DNA from: Anaeramoeba flamelloides | Taxonomy: Eukaryota; Metamonada; Anaeramoebidae | Length of the DNA stretch: 64,000 bases | Direction of reading: 5' to 3' | NCBI GenBank assembly: GCA_027625915.1 | Contig: JANTQA010000063.1 | Coordinates: forward strand, 8,265,501 to 8,329,500 | Part shown: piece by piece, positions 23,074-34,629 of the stretch | Layout of the letters: every line of letters begins with the position of its first letter | Position numbering within the stretch: position 1 is the stretch's first letter | The notes under the pieces: generated by a model | Seen by the model: the letters and a program-made list of their open reading frames with translations, nothing else | The model's database searches: none | What the model was told of the DNA's origin: nothing | Made by a program: the position numbers and the translations under genes

Positions 23074-24965
23074 ATGAATAAAACATCAAATTCTTTGAAT
23101 TACACTTCGTTTTTTCTGGGAAAAACTCCTTTTTCTTTGACAACTGAAAAAAATGTACTAACAGATAAGATCTACCAAATCCAAAAATATGAAAATGTAA
23201 AACAAATTTGTGGTGGGGAATTTTCGATCATGTGTAGCACCTATGAAAACGAGTTGTATTATTACGAGAAGAATGTGTGTCAAACGGGGAAAAAAATAGT
23301 TTTACCAAAGCAGCATGTAATTAAAAAAATTGCACATGGTTATGACATTGGGTTAATACTTACAGAAAGTGGATCAGTTTATTCAATTGGTACTTATAAC
23401 AACGATGGTCAGCTTCCTTTTAAGGATCCAGATAGTATTGAGGCAGCAAAAATCTATTTAATCAGTTGGTTTGTCGAAAACAAGATCACCATTCAAGACA
23501 TTGCTTGTGGATCAATGAATAACATATACCTTTCATGTGACAATATTGTTTTTGCAAATGGCTATAATACAAATCGTAAGATCTTTTCTTCTTATCCAAA
23601 AAACTGAGAATAAAAAAAACGCAAAAATTGAATCAATAAATCTCCAAAACCACAACAACCAACAAATAATGAAATTTAAAATCACAAAATGTAATTAACA
23701 AAGTCCAGTTGTGTTGCGAGACGAACCCAAACGCGCCGTACCCTTGTAAAATAGCTGTGGGCGCAACTAGGATCTTCTGCTCGCCACATACACTTCATTA
23801 CTTTTATACAACGTTAGACAATAAGCTAATGGTTGTGGGCAATAATGAGAATGGCCAATGTGGGTTGGGCAACAAAGACAAAATTCACAAGCCCGCACAG
23901 GTGCCAGACATTGAAGCAGGCGAAGTCGAAAACATTTGTTCTGTAACCAATTTGACAACAGTTTTATTACGGAATGGTAAGCTGTTAGTTTGTGCAAGAA
24001 AAAAGATGTTTCCAGAGGACAAAACAGATTCCTACAGATTCCGATCGGTGCCGTCATTAGAGAAATTCTTTTTTATCTCGGTCGCTTCAGGAACAAATTT
24101 CACAGTAGCACTAACAGAGCAAAACCAAGTCTATACTTTTGGAAGCAGCTCTTTTTGCAACCGTACTCAAAATGTTGTGTCTCCAAAAAAAATCGAGAGC
24201 AGCATTCTTACAAAGTCAGTAAGATATGATCTTAATACTTCATTATCAGCATGCTTTTTTTACCCCAAATTAGACATGGGGGTTTCTTCAAATTCAGATT
24301 TCTTAATACTTTTCGAAACGGGGAAATTTAGCGACTACAGTATTAAGAATATAAAAGTTCATAAATCGTTTCTCGAATGCCGGCTCAGGCAAAGGCCAAT
24401 CAAGGAAATAGAGCAAATTTTGGAAAATTATACCGAAAAGGAAATAAATATCTTTTTAAAATGGGTCTATTCGTCGGCAATTGAAAATTATGCACTAATT
24501 GTTGAAATTTGTAAAAAATTGAAGATCGAGCAATTGTATAAAGCTAATTTTAATCAGGATTTATTTGCTTTATATAAAGATGATGATTCCAAAAATTTTG
24601 ATTTGATTGTTAACGAAGATCAGGACGAAGACGAAGACGAAGACGAAGAAAACGAAGAAGGCAATTATGAAGAAATTCCCGTACATAAATATGTTTTATA
24701 TGCTAGATCTGGGCTCTTTAGAGACATGTTTGATACAATTGATGAAAACTCAACTTCAGTGACAGATTATTCTGGCAAAACAGTTGAAAGCTTGGAAATT
24801 CTAATCAAATATTTTTATACGGCCAATATCGAATTGACAGCCGACGACGATCCTCAATTAATTATTGAAGAGCTTATAGACGCAAAGGAATATTACCAAT
24901 TAAATAAGCTTAGCAATATAAATTATCTGTTAAATAATCTCAAAAAGCAATTCAATATAAATTAA
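23074..24965 (+). CDS. RCC1-repeat and double BTB/POZ domain protein
   Basis: Exons 23074-23575 and 23704-24965 join in phase 1 across a 128-bp intron (donor GTAAGA, acceptor AACAAAG) to give 587 residues. The N-terminal half (about 1-360) holds RCC1-type beta-propeller repeats, clearest at VVGNNENGQCGLGNKDK (about 211-227) and YTFGSSSF (about 312). Two BTB-like modules follow: about 366-445 (SDYSIKNIKVHKSFLECR) and about 465-570 (IPVHKYVLYARSGLFRDMF, then SLEILIKYFYTANIEL). The second is interrupted by an acidic DEDEDEDEENEE run. RCC1-BTB proteins are usually adaptors, some for cullin-3 ubiquitin ligases; that role is inferred from the family. Without the splice, exon 1 reads into a stop 32 bases after the donor. 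The exact product is not assigned. Confidence 0.85.
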
Positions 24966-25258
24966 TGATCATTCCAAATAAAGTTTTGCTTTTTCTTTTT
25001 TCTTTTTTTGAAGAATTTTATTATTCTTTATTCCGAAATAATTAAAATATTTCGATCTTTATTGAGATGGATGGAAATCTTCTTGATGCCTAAGAACAGA
25101 ACTCCTCCCTTCTGGAATGAATGATCTTAAATTAGATCAAAATGGGCCATCCTAATATGCGATTTTTTTCTCCCCGGAATAATACACTGAGGTATATTAT
25201 TTCATGATTAAACCCGTTGACCATAATTTTAATATTTGTTTATTTGTCTGCCCATATC
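24966..25258. other. 3' flank of RCC1/BTB gene
   Basis: Short intergenic stretch between the RCC1/BTB stop codon and element B3. Nothing was recognised. Confidence 0.5.
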
Positions 25259-25757
25259 TAAACTCTTTTTCAAAAATGTTGATAAACTTTATAATGGAAA
25301 TGGAAGTTGTTTTGGTTTTATTACAGTTTCATATCAAAAAAATATTTTCAAAATTTTTGGATCAGAATCATTTTTTCTAATTTTGCAAATTTTTGTTTAG
25401 CTTTTTCTGAATTTTTTTTTATTGATGGTTTTTTTTTTTGGCAAAGATCATTTGAAAAAAAAAAGATCTTCGAAAAGACCAATAATCACTAAGAAAATTT
25501 AAACTATTAAATGTCTTTTAAAATGAATTTAATTATTGGTAAAAAATCTTCTTGTTAACTTTTGTTCAGTGAAAGTTTCAGTAAAAAAAAAATCTGTAAA
25601 GCTCATTTCAAAAATGGTGACTCACTTTTTTTTTTAGTTTTTGGCTTTATTGTGTTCAATTTTTAAAAATATCCGGTTTTTATAGATTTATAATGATTTT
25701 AAAAGTGATTAAAAATCAGATTTAATTATTCCTTGTTCTTGGATACTAAAGGATATA

Positions 25758-25955
25758 CAGTCAGTTTCACTTTTAAGGCACAAACTTTCTACGAAATTTA
25801 AGGCACAATAAAAATCTTAAATTAAGGCACAAAATTCAAATTCTAGTAAAAATAAATTGTGAAAATTAAAATTCCAAAAAATTGTGCTTTAATTTGAGAT
25901 TTTTTTGTGCCTTAAATTTCGTTGAAAGTTTGTGCCTTAAAAGTGAAACTGACTG
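25758..25955. mobile_element. palindromic Tc1/mariner-type MITE, copy 2
   Basis: 198 bp, TA-flanked, with ends CAGTCAGTTTCACTTTTAAG and the mirrored CTTAAAAGTGAAACTGACTG. Each arm carries AAGGCACAAACTTTC and AAATTTAAGGCACAA-like modules. It is inserted in element B3. Confidence 0.9.
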
Positions 25956-26218
25956 TATATATATATATATTAACTAAATCTAAATAATTTGGCACACAAA
26001 AATATTCAAGAATTATTAAGAAATGAATCAAATTATTTGTAGTATCATTCTAAAAGATATGAAATTCTAAAAAACATTAAAAAAACAATCAATTGAATCT
26101 TTAAAACTCTTTAAAACAAAAATTGAAAAATTAAAATTAAATATTTATAAAAATTGATTTTCCCTTAGATTTTAAATGAGTAATATCATTTTTTCAAGTG
26201 TTGGAGAAAAAAAAATTA

Positions 26219-26416
26219 CAGTCAGTTTCACTTTTAAGGCGCAAACTTTCAACGAAATTTAAGGCACAAAAAAAATCTCAAATTAAGGCACAAAATTTGA
26301 AATTTCATTTTTTACAATTTATTTTTACGAGACTTTGAATTTTGTGCCTTAATTTGAGATTTTTTTTGTGCCTTAAATTTCGTTGAAAGTTTGTGCCTTA
26401 AAAGTGAAACTGACTG
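26219..26416. mobile_element. palindromic Tc1/mariner-type MITE, copy 3
   Basis: 198 bp, TA-flanked. It has the same ends as copy 2 and very similar arms (GGCGCAAACTTTCAACG versus its mirrored GGCACAAACTTTCAACG). It is the second of the two copies nested in B3. Confidence 0.9.
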
Positions 26417-26471
26417 TATTTATATATAATTTATTATTTCAGGTGGGATAAAAGTTTTGAAAGGGTGTTTA

Positions 26472-28410
26472 TTTGCCCAAAATTATGTAATAGTAAACTA
26501 AATAATCGTTTTGATTTATAAACTCAAAGGTATTTTCAATAAAAAATCTTTTTTAAATATAATACTTTGTTTGAAAAATGATTTTTTTTTTAATCAAAAG
26601 ATGAAAGATTGGTTTTCACCAAACGATCTTTTCATTAAAACTGATATTTACCTATTAAGATTATTAGATATTATGTGTACCATTATCTGATTTTGGGCAA
26701 ATTCCTGGAACTCTTTATTTACCTGAAAATTGTAAAAATTCTATTTTGTATAATTCTATATTTACACTGGTATTATTCTTTTAAAGGAAAAAAACATATA
26801 ATATAGAATTAGATATTTTAGAAAGAGTTGAAGTATTTTTTATTTTTTTGGAATAACCCAATGATTCATAATTTGTCCCATATTTTAAAAAATGTATTGA
26901 GTAATAGTCTTATTATATTTTCTAATATGTTTCAATGGTTGTTTGGGTAACATGAATATCTGAGTATCGGATATATTTATCAAATGATATTTTTTTTTTT
27001 TTTTACTTTGGTAAATAATCAAAATTTATATTGTTAAACTTAAGTATACTAAATCAAGAATCTTGCTGGTATTGGGATTAAAAGAAAATGAAAAACGGGG
27101 GAACTGAACGATTAATACTATCAAATAAAATTTGATAATTCAAACCAACCAGGGCTATATAAATTCAATTGTTAATAAATATAATTTTTATGACAAACAT
27201 AATATTTTTTGTGACAAAATAATTTTGAGTTGAATATAATTATTAAAATTTACAATTTCATGTTATTATTTCAAAATTTGAACATTTTGAGAAACTATTT
27301 TTTACTATCCAAATATAAAATTTCCAACTGGGTATTTATTTCAAGTGGTTTTCAATATTATTTTTTTTCATTAATAATTGTTTAAAGTGCCTTAAATTGT
27401 ATCTATATTAAAAGTGAAGGTTGTGGTTAACAAATAGGATTATTAATTTGCCTTGTATGGTCCGAAAAAAATTAAAGTTTGAACTGATAAGTGGATTTAA
27501 ATTCAAATAAATATAGTTATTTGGATGAATTTTAGAAAATAAATAATATATTTTTATTAATAGGGTGATATTAATTGCATATAGAAAGAGTAATATCTTT
27601 CTCATTTAAAAAAATAAAAAAAAGTCAAATCACATGGGTTATTTTTCGTTGAAATATAAGGGTCTTTAAGGAAAAATAATAATTAAAAAGAAAATAACTT
27701 TCGAAAAATTATCCTCATTATCAGTAGAGGTTTTTTTTTGAAGTAATATCTTTTTTAAAGAAAGAAATAATATAAATATAACCACAAAATTTTTTATTTT
27801 TTTTTAATTTTTTTAGGTTGGTTGTCAAAAAAAATAACTCAAAAAATCTAATAATTTGAAATATTTTGGCTTTACATCACTAACTACCCAATTGTATTAG
27901 TTTTTTATTTTAGAATACCGGGTATCAGCTCCTGGGTTAACTTAAAATCTGGATAGGCTTCCGGCATTAATCCAAAATAAACAAACTACCGAGTGGTGTT
28001 GGGTTTGAAATGTGGTTGAATTTATCAACATTATCTATTGAGATTCAGGCGTGTTAAAAATTGCATTTTGATTCCCAACTTGTCCAAAGTGGCCTTATTT
28101 TAGAAAGTCCTTAAATAAAAATTAGAAAAAAAGAAACATTGGGGGTATCATTTCAAAAAAAATTGGGGGTATTTTACAAATACTATCCTTTTGACGTAAA
28201 AGTTTAGATGATCTTGTTATCAAAATTAAAATAATTATTGTGAAAAAAATGATGTTTACTGATAAATTCAAAAAAAGGATTGAAAATTTTTACTTAACTT
28301 AGATTTTATAAAATTTTTTCAAACTTAATTTTAAATAAAGATACAATAAAACTTTTTATTGGTTTATATAGTAGGATACCTAGTAAAAATATCTAAATTT
28401 TTTCTGTTAA
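26472..28410. other. intergenic, nothing firm
   Basis: No supported gene. A G-richer stretch at about 27920-28010 (GCTCCTGGGTTAAC, GCTTCCGGCATTAATCC) stands out from the background but matches nothing recognised. Confidence 0.4.
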
Positions 28411-29365
28411 GGGGGTATTGTCGCCCTATATTCGTCTATAAACAAAGTATGTTATAAGGGGGTGTCAAGATTATTAATTTTGCCTGGTTTATAATAGTTT
28501 ATATGGCTGTAAAAAATCTATTAGAACTATAATTGTACCATAAATTATTATATTTTTTAATACTGATAAATACAAATAGATGTTTGAAAATTTTAGTTCA
28601 TTTTTAAAATAACATTTTGTAAAATTTTTTACTTTGGTTTGATTTAAAGCATTTCATTCGTTTAAATGTTAAGAAACATTGTAAATTAGTTGGTCCTTCA
28701 AAAAATTCTTTTTCAAGAACTGTTTTATATATGGAATACTTTAAAAGTAGAGTTTACAAGATTTAAACAATAATAGAAATTGAACTAAAAATTGTTTGTG
28801 ATTTTTTTGAATTTATCAGTAAGGATCACAATTAAAAATTGGCATTTTGGAATTTTTTTTTAATTCCTTTTTCCAATCTAAAAATAGAAACTCAATATAA
28901 CATTATACTATTCTTAAAATAATTCATATAAAATACTTCCAAAAGTAACTATTTTTTTAATTTTTATAATTTCAAATATTTAATTCAATAATTACCAACA
29001 TAAAAAACCAAAGACTGATTAATTCTGTTTCTTTTTTATAAAGATAATTGTAACATCATTAGATTTCCAATATTTTAGAAATAATTTGTGAAAAGAATCT
29101 ATTCAGTTAATTATTTAAATTGTATAAAAAAATTAAATTTTTTAACAACTAATCTATATTCCATGACAATTTAAGAAAGGTATTTTGCTATGATGGAGTC
29201 AGTGTATTGACAGTTCATATTTATATTTGTGGTGAAATGGATATTTTTTTCTAAAATTGTTGTGTTTTTTACGACTAAGACAATATGATCTTTTTTGATT
29301 GATAAGATCAACAAATAGTACTACTTGACTAATCGATTTTTTAGAGACATTTGAAGCCAAAAAAA
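28411..29365. mobile_element. element F1, longer relative of F2
   Basis: Begins TTAA GGGGGTATTGTCGCC, comparable to F2's TTAA GGGATTAGCGTC. It then shares many blocks with F2: AAAATCTATTA, CCAAAAGTAACTATTTTTT, GATCAACAAATA, and CTAATCGATTTTTTAGAGAC near 29330-29350. It contains an additional block (G, about 28570-28810) absent from F2, so F2 looks like an internal-deletion derivative. The right terminus was not found. Confidence 0.6.
28570..28810 (-). repeat. repeat G, copy 1 (coding-like)
   Basis: The minus strand reads LQCFLTFKRMKCF...KFYKM in an open stretch. The same pattern occurs in copy 2 at 30100-30400 (LQSFLTFKRINCF...IIYKM). Conservation at protein level suggests a fragment of an ancestral transposon protein within element F1. 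Confidence 0.55.
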
Positions 29366-30090
29366 CAATGAAAAAACCACAACTCTTTTATCGGAATTAA
29401 TCAGATTATCGAGACAATAGAACAATCCATGTAACTCAATAATCAAAAATCCTAGACAATGTGATCTTTTAAAGTTCGAGTTGTTTATTGAAAATGTTTG
29501 AAAGGATCGTAATTTTTTCAGTTAGAAAATCTTGATTATTTTTCTTTTTCATTTTTAAGTTTTTTAGTAGATTGTTCGAGTTTATGTATCTCAAAATTTG
29601 TTAGTTATTTTTCATATTAAAAATTAAAAAAAAATGCTTTTTTGATTATAATTCTAGAATTATCCATGAATCTGACTTCTTTCACATTTTAAATGATAGT
29701 ATATTAAAAGGTTTTGAGGCTATTTGAGAAATCTGAAAGGTAGTCCTTAACCTTTTCCTATTTTTTAAAACCAAGAAACAATCAAAGAAATCAGTGGAAT
29801 TCTTGTAGACTGTTTATTTTTTAGCTTCTTTTTTTTTTTTATTGGTACTCATCGGAGAAGCTACGACTCCAAAAATACAGCCAAATTACAAAATTGCAAA
29901 TAATCAGTTGAAATTTTATCTAATTAATCATTCAAATACCAATAAGTTTGTTACCATTGCTTTTTTAGGAACAATAATAAAGAATTCGATAATTCTCTGC
30001 TTCATAATTACAGTTAATTTCATCATAAAAGGAACAAAATTTTCATTCATATTTCAAAAAAAGAAAGAAAAGAAGAATTAAAATATATCA
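29366..30090. other. intergenic with a protein-like open stretch
   Basis: The plus strand at 29842-30081 translates to a sequence starting VLIGEATTPKIQPNYKIANN, fairly protein-like in composition, preceded by a TTTTAG-type acceptor candidate near 29822. No start codon in good context and no domain was recognised. Confidence 0.25.
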
Positions 30091-30099
30091 TTAAAAGTC

Positions 30100-30400
30100 A
30101 ACAATTCTGAAAGTAAAAACATTGTAACACTGATATATCGTCTGAAAAACTTTAAAATTTCTTGGAATTAATGCTTGACTGATAAATTCAAATAAATATC
30201 TTGGGTACATTTTTATATGATTTTCCATTTTATAAATTATTTTACACAAGCTTTGAACAAAGCAATTTATTCTTTTAAATGTTAAAAAACTTTGTAAAAT
30301 TGGTGGTTCCTTCAAAAATATTCTTTCTCTTGAGTTGTTTTAAAAGTTGAGGTTATGAGATTACAAAATAGGAAATTGAACTAAAAATTTCCTAAAATTT
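30100..30400 (-). repeat. repeat G, copy 2
   Basis: About 70 open codons on the minus strand (30315-30091) include LQSFLTFKRINCF and IIYKMENHIKMYPRYLFEF. It resembles copy 1 inside F1 at DNA and protein level. It is likely a remnant of the protein once encoded by the F family. Confidence 0.55.
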
Positions 30401-31245
30401 ATTTGTATTTAACTATATTTTTAGGGAAAGCAGTTTGAAAATGTTGGTTAACTTATTTTTCATCTATGAGTACCACTTTACAATATAGAGTTTTTATCAA
30501 TAAAGTCAAATAAAGTAAAGGGAATATCCAACAAAAAATATTATATTTTCATTTATTGATAAATAATGATAAACTTTTTTTTTAACTTGATTGAAATTTT
30601 TCGGTCGTAAGAATACAAATAATTTCTTTCAAGCAATCCTCCTGAAACAGCTACTTTATTTGTCAGTAGTGGTGAATTTCACAAATATACAAAATAATCC
30701 AACCAAGTCTAAATGGGGAAATTTCAAAAAAAACAAATATTTTGACTCGTAAATAGTGAAACAAGAAGAGGAAAAACCAAAAAGTAGTCCCAAAACAAAC
30801 GACTCACAATAAACTGTTTCTCAAAAAACTTGTAAATAAAATTTCAAAGTTTTTTGATGTTTTTTCTTCAATTTTTAGTATTTCTCTTATTGAAATTCAA
30901 AGTGTGAGTCTATCATTGTTTTACTTTTACGACAACCTGATCTTTAAAGGACAAAATTTATTTGTTAAACCAATCGATTTGGTGGAACAGCTAATACCAA
31001 TATAATCAGAAATTAGAAAACAGAAAAATGAAAAAAAAAATCATAACAAATTAAGTCGACTCTTTTTCAAAAAAACTCAAATTTGTAAAATTGGATCGTA
31101 CTTTTAATTTTTAAAATTAGTGCTGAATTTCCCAGATTTGTTTTGAAAAAAAAAAAATCGAATAAAACACTTGTTTTTTTTTTTTTAGAACCATAAAATA
31201 ATTACTGAAGAATTGTTTAATCAGGTCTCAAGAACGGTTGGTGTT
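30401..31245. other. intergenic, nothing recognised
   Basis: A/T-rich sequence upstream of the exchanger gene. No motif was recognised. Confidence 0.4.
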
Positions 31246-31410
31246 TTACTTGAGGTTCTCAGGATTTTTTTCATTTTCTGCCAACTTATTATTCGTCGAA
31301 TTTGTAGTATTTTCATTATCTTCGGATCTCAAATAAGAAACTGCAATTCTCACACTCTTTTTAGGAACACTATACAACTTCAACTGATCCACGCTCAACT
31401 TGCGATTCTT
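31246..31410 (-). pseudogene. 54-codon protein-like antisense stretch upstream of the exchanger
   Basis: Read on the minus strand from 31410 to a TAA at 31248-31246, the sequence is polar and protein-like: KNRKLSVDQLKLYSVPKK, then VRIAVSYLRSEDNENTTN, then NPENLK. G+C is visibly higher than in flanking intergenic DNA, as in real exons here. There is an in-frame TGA immediately upstream and no ATG, so it is a terminal exon (an A-rich AAAG acceptor sits exactly at its start) or a gene remnant. It lies head-to-head with the exchanger. No homology was recognised. Confidence 0.4.
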
Positions 31411-31493
31411 TCATTTCAATTTCATAAAAACACAACCCTTTTTAAAAAAAAATCAATTGGTTTCCTACCTACCTAACAAACACCAAAAACAAA

Positions 31494-33163
31494 ATGTCAG
31501 CAATCGCTACGATTGGAATGGTAATTTTTTTTTTGCTAATGGCAATGGCTGTGTTAACATCTTATTATCTTAGATCACGCAAAGTTATGCTGGTTCACGA
31601 AACAGGTAAGGACAAATAAAAATTATATTTTTCAAACTTCTTCTTCAAAAAAACATTTTTGATAATAAAGCAAAAAAACCCCAAACTAAAAACCAACAAA
31701 ATATCTTGGCCAAAACAAAAAAAAAAATAAACAAAAAAGGGACTTCAATTATATTTGGTGCGATTGTTGGTTTAATTATAAGTATCTCAAGCAGCTCTGA
31801 AGAATTAAAGGGCTTTGTAACTTTTAAAAAAGAGGTCTTTATGCTAGTTTTGTTACCACAGATTATTTTTGAGTCTGGCTATAACATGCGACGAAAGGCC
31901 TTTTTCAAAAACGCGCCATCCTTTTTATTGTTTGCGTTTGTGGGCACACTAATTTCGATGTTTACAATTTCCTTCGGGCTAATGCTGTTTGTCAAGATTG
32001 AATGGATCGGCGTCAATTTGACGCCAAGGGACTGCCTGATTTTTGGATCGCTGATCAGCGCAACAGATCCTGTATCCGTGCTGGCCATTTTCACACAGCT
32101 GAAGGTCAACCGGAGCCTCTTTGCAAATGTCTTTGGGGAGTCTGTAATGAACGACGCGATTGCGATTGTGCTGGTGCAAACGTTTTTGAAGTTCCACCAA
32201 TCGTCTGAACTGACGGCTTACTTTATTGTCGAGTCCATCGGGCTGTTTCTGGGGATCTTTCTTGGATCGATCGCCATCGGATCGCTCTTTGGGTTTCTGA
32301 CCGCGCTGCTTTTAAAGCACATCAAAATCCAAGACTTCCCCCTCTTGGAGTCCACCGTGACCTTTTTGCTTGCCTGGATGTCCTTTTTTTTGGCTGAGGA
32401 AATCGGCCTGTCCGGCATCGCATCAATTCTGTTTTGCGGGATCATCGACGCGCACTATTCCTTTAATAATCTATCAGAGAAGTCGCAGCACCTAACCAAG
32501 GAATGGATCCATTTAACCGCCTTTGTGTCCGAAACATTTGTGTTTGTATATTTGGGCCTCGCGGCATTTTCGTTCACCCACTCATTCAAGTGGAAACTGA
32601 TTCTTTTGTCCTTGCTGCTTTGCCTCATATCAAGAGCGCTCAACATTTTCCCTCTTTCCTTCGTCCACAACAGATTACGAAATGAAAAAATGCAAATATC
32701 TTCAAAATACCAATTTGTTTTTTGGTTCGCGGGGCTTCGCGGCGCAATCGCCTTTGCCCTATCCATCATATTGGAAGACGAAAATTCCAATATCCTGATG
32801 TCAACAACCTTGACAATCGTGTTCTTCACCGTTTTTGTTTTGGGCGGATTCACAAACCCTCTATTAAAAAAATTGGACCTTGCCTTTAAAGACGAAGACG
32901 AGCCTCTCTATAAGCAGCAAAAAAAAACAAGATTTTTAGAATTCGATAAAAAATATTTAAAACCGCTTTTTACCCACCAACGATACGGCCAAAGAGAACT
33001 TGAGTCATTGACAGAAAAAACTTTCTTAATCCCAGTGGTCAAGTACGTACCAGCCTATCATGAATTCCAAGATGAATCTTGGAAAATTAAATTGGAAAAT
33101 GAGCAAAATAACAAGAATTTAAGAGCAGGTTTCGAAGAGGACACAGAATTAGAAGATATTTAA
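31494..33163 (+). CDS. Na+/H+ exchanger, endosomal NHE6/7/9-like (CPA1 family)
   Basis: Exons 31494-31605 and 31740-33163 join in phase 1 across a 134-bp intron (GTAAGG...AAAAAAG) to give 511 residues. The junction recreates LVHETGTSIIFGAIVGLII, the first conserved NHE helix region; HETG before this helix is typical of the intracellular NHE6/7/9 and plant NHX5/6 branch. Further motifs are the SATDPVSVLAIF crossover segment (ATDPV 145-149), FGESVMNDAIAIV (169-181, with the ion-binding Asn-Asp pair) and WFAGLRGAIAFALS (366-379). About ten to twelve hydrophobic segments fill residues 1-410, then a short polar tail of about 90 residues. It should exchange luminal H+ for cytosolic Na+/K+ in endosomal membranes. 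Bases 31900-32850 are far richer in G+C and in C/G-ending codons than any neighbour. Confidence 0.93.
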
Positions 33164-33406
33164 TGAAACATTATTTAGATATTCTATTTTTTATTTTCTT
33201 GATTTTAATAAATTTTAAATTTAATCATTATTAGTGTTTTTGTTTTTTATTTTTATATTTTGTCTACCTTTGGGTTTTTAAAAACAAAAATTTAAAATGG
33301 TAATTAACTCCCTTTTTTTCATTAAATTTTCACAAGTAAGGAAAGTGTCTAAGATATCATACGATCTTTTTTTTTAATTGATAGAGTAATTTATTGATAG
33401 ATACTG
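33164..33406. other. 3' flank of exchanger gene
   Basis: A/T-rich; nothing recognised. Confidence 0.5.
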
Positions 33407-34272
33407 ACCATTGTGAAAAAAATTTGGTTCATTAAAAAAAATTGGTTCAGTCAAAAATTTGTTTTCGTCTTTTAAATAGTAAATATTAGCAAAATGATTT
33501 GTGATCAAAGTAAAATTTTATGAACAAATCTTACATTTAAGAAAAACCAAAGTCACTATCAATAATAATTTTCAAATGAAAAATTAAATTGTTGCATTTT
33601 GACCATTTAGAATTAATGTGGAACTCTAAAAATACAAAAATTTACTTTTAATTGTAAACTTTACTAAAAATGTTAATTTTTTTTTATTAGGTTACATTCC
33701 AAGATCAAGTTAGTCATTGTTTGGGAAGACCAAAAAATAATAAGCGTTTTAAATTAAAGTTTGTCTAAGGTGATTTTTAGAATTTAAATGGTTTCTGAAA
33801 TCTTGATATTTGGTTATTTTGAAGTTTTGATTGTAAACATTAGTGGAAAACAATCTCTTCTAAAACAAAAGCTTTTTTGGAAGATTTTATGATCCAATTG
33901 GGATTTAAACAATATTTAAGATTAACCTTGATAAATTTGTGTTAATTAACAAAGATAAATATCATATTGAATTAATAGATTTTAATATTTCCTAACAAAT
34001 AGTTCTCTTATTTTTAGTTAAGTTTACAATTAAAATCCAATTTTTCTTTTTTAGAGTTCCTGCGTAATTCTAAAAGCTCGGAATACAATGATTTAATACA
34101 ACCTTTGAAAATTATAATTGATAATGACTTTTGTTTTTCTTAAATGTAAGATTTATTCATAAAATTTTACTTTGATCAAAACCATTTTGCTAATATTTAA
34201 TATTTAAAAAACGAAAACAAATTTTTGACTGACCCAATTTTTTTTAATGACCCAAATTTTTTTCGCAATGGT
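33407..34272. mobile_element. foldback element D5 with about 235-bp arms
   Basis: The arms 33407-33640 and about 34040-34272 are highly similar in inverse orientation. They start ACCATTGTGAAAAAAATTTG, then TTAAAAAAAATTGG and GTCAAAAATTTGTTTTCG, then AAATATTAGCAAAATG, then AATCTTACATTTAAGAAAAA. Two A-rich sub-repeats followed by an ATTAGNAAAA motif match the terminal layout of D1-D4. The centre is about 400 bp with no recognisable coding frame. Confidence 0.85.
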
Positions 34273-34629
34273 GATAAATTTTTAAAAATTTAGAAATGTA
34301 CCAAAAATACATATCACGATCATGATCAAATTATTTGACAAAAAAATTATTTTTTGTTAAATTTTAATGTTTTAATAGCTTCACTTTTATCATAAATATT
34401 ATTAGTTAATTTGAGATCTTTGAACAAAAATTATTTTTTTGTACAAATTTACCACATATCTTGAAAGATTTTTTTTATTTTTAATTGTAAAAAATTTGAC
34501 AATTTTTTTTCTTTATATTCAAGAGGTTATTTTATGATATGTTAAAAAGTATTTAGATTTTGATAAACATTTTACAAATAGGGAATCAATTATTTTGGAT
34601 TATTAAAGAAATATTTATCCGTTTTAAAA

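Larger units (their letters stand above)
25259..26471 (+). mobile_element. terminal-inverted-repeat element B3, interrupted by nested MITEs
   Basis: The left part (25259-25755) follows B1 from TAAACTC through GGATCAGAATCATTTTTTC to TACTAAAGGATA. The right end (about 26425-26471) resumes with TTTATTATTTCAGGTG and TTTTGAAA. Between them are two palindromic MITEs (25758-25955 and 26219-26416) separated by 263 bp of unrelated sequence. In uninterrupted B1 the same junction is continuous at about 14290-14310. So the MITE-bounded block entered B3 after B3 landed. Confidence 0.8.

Noticed and set aside
31213-31476. 87-codon plus-strand frame upstream of the exchanger
   Set aside because: Its composition is hydrophobic and random-looking, while the opposite strand of the same bases reads as a polar protein; the plus frame is likely the shadow.
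32002-32853. Several overlapping frames on both strands of the exchanger
   Set aside because: These arise because the gene is locally G+C-rich and stop codons are rare in other frames; the exchanger frame contains all conserved motifs.
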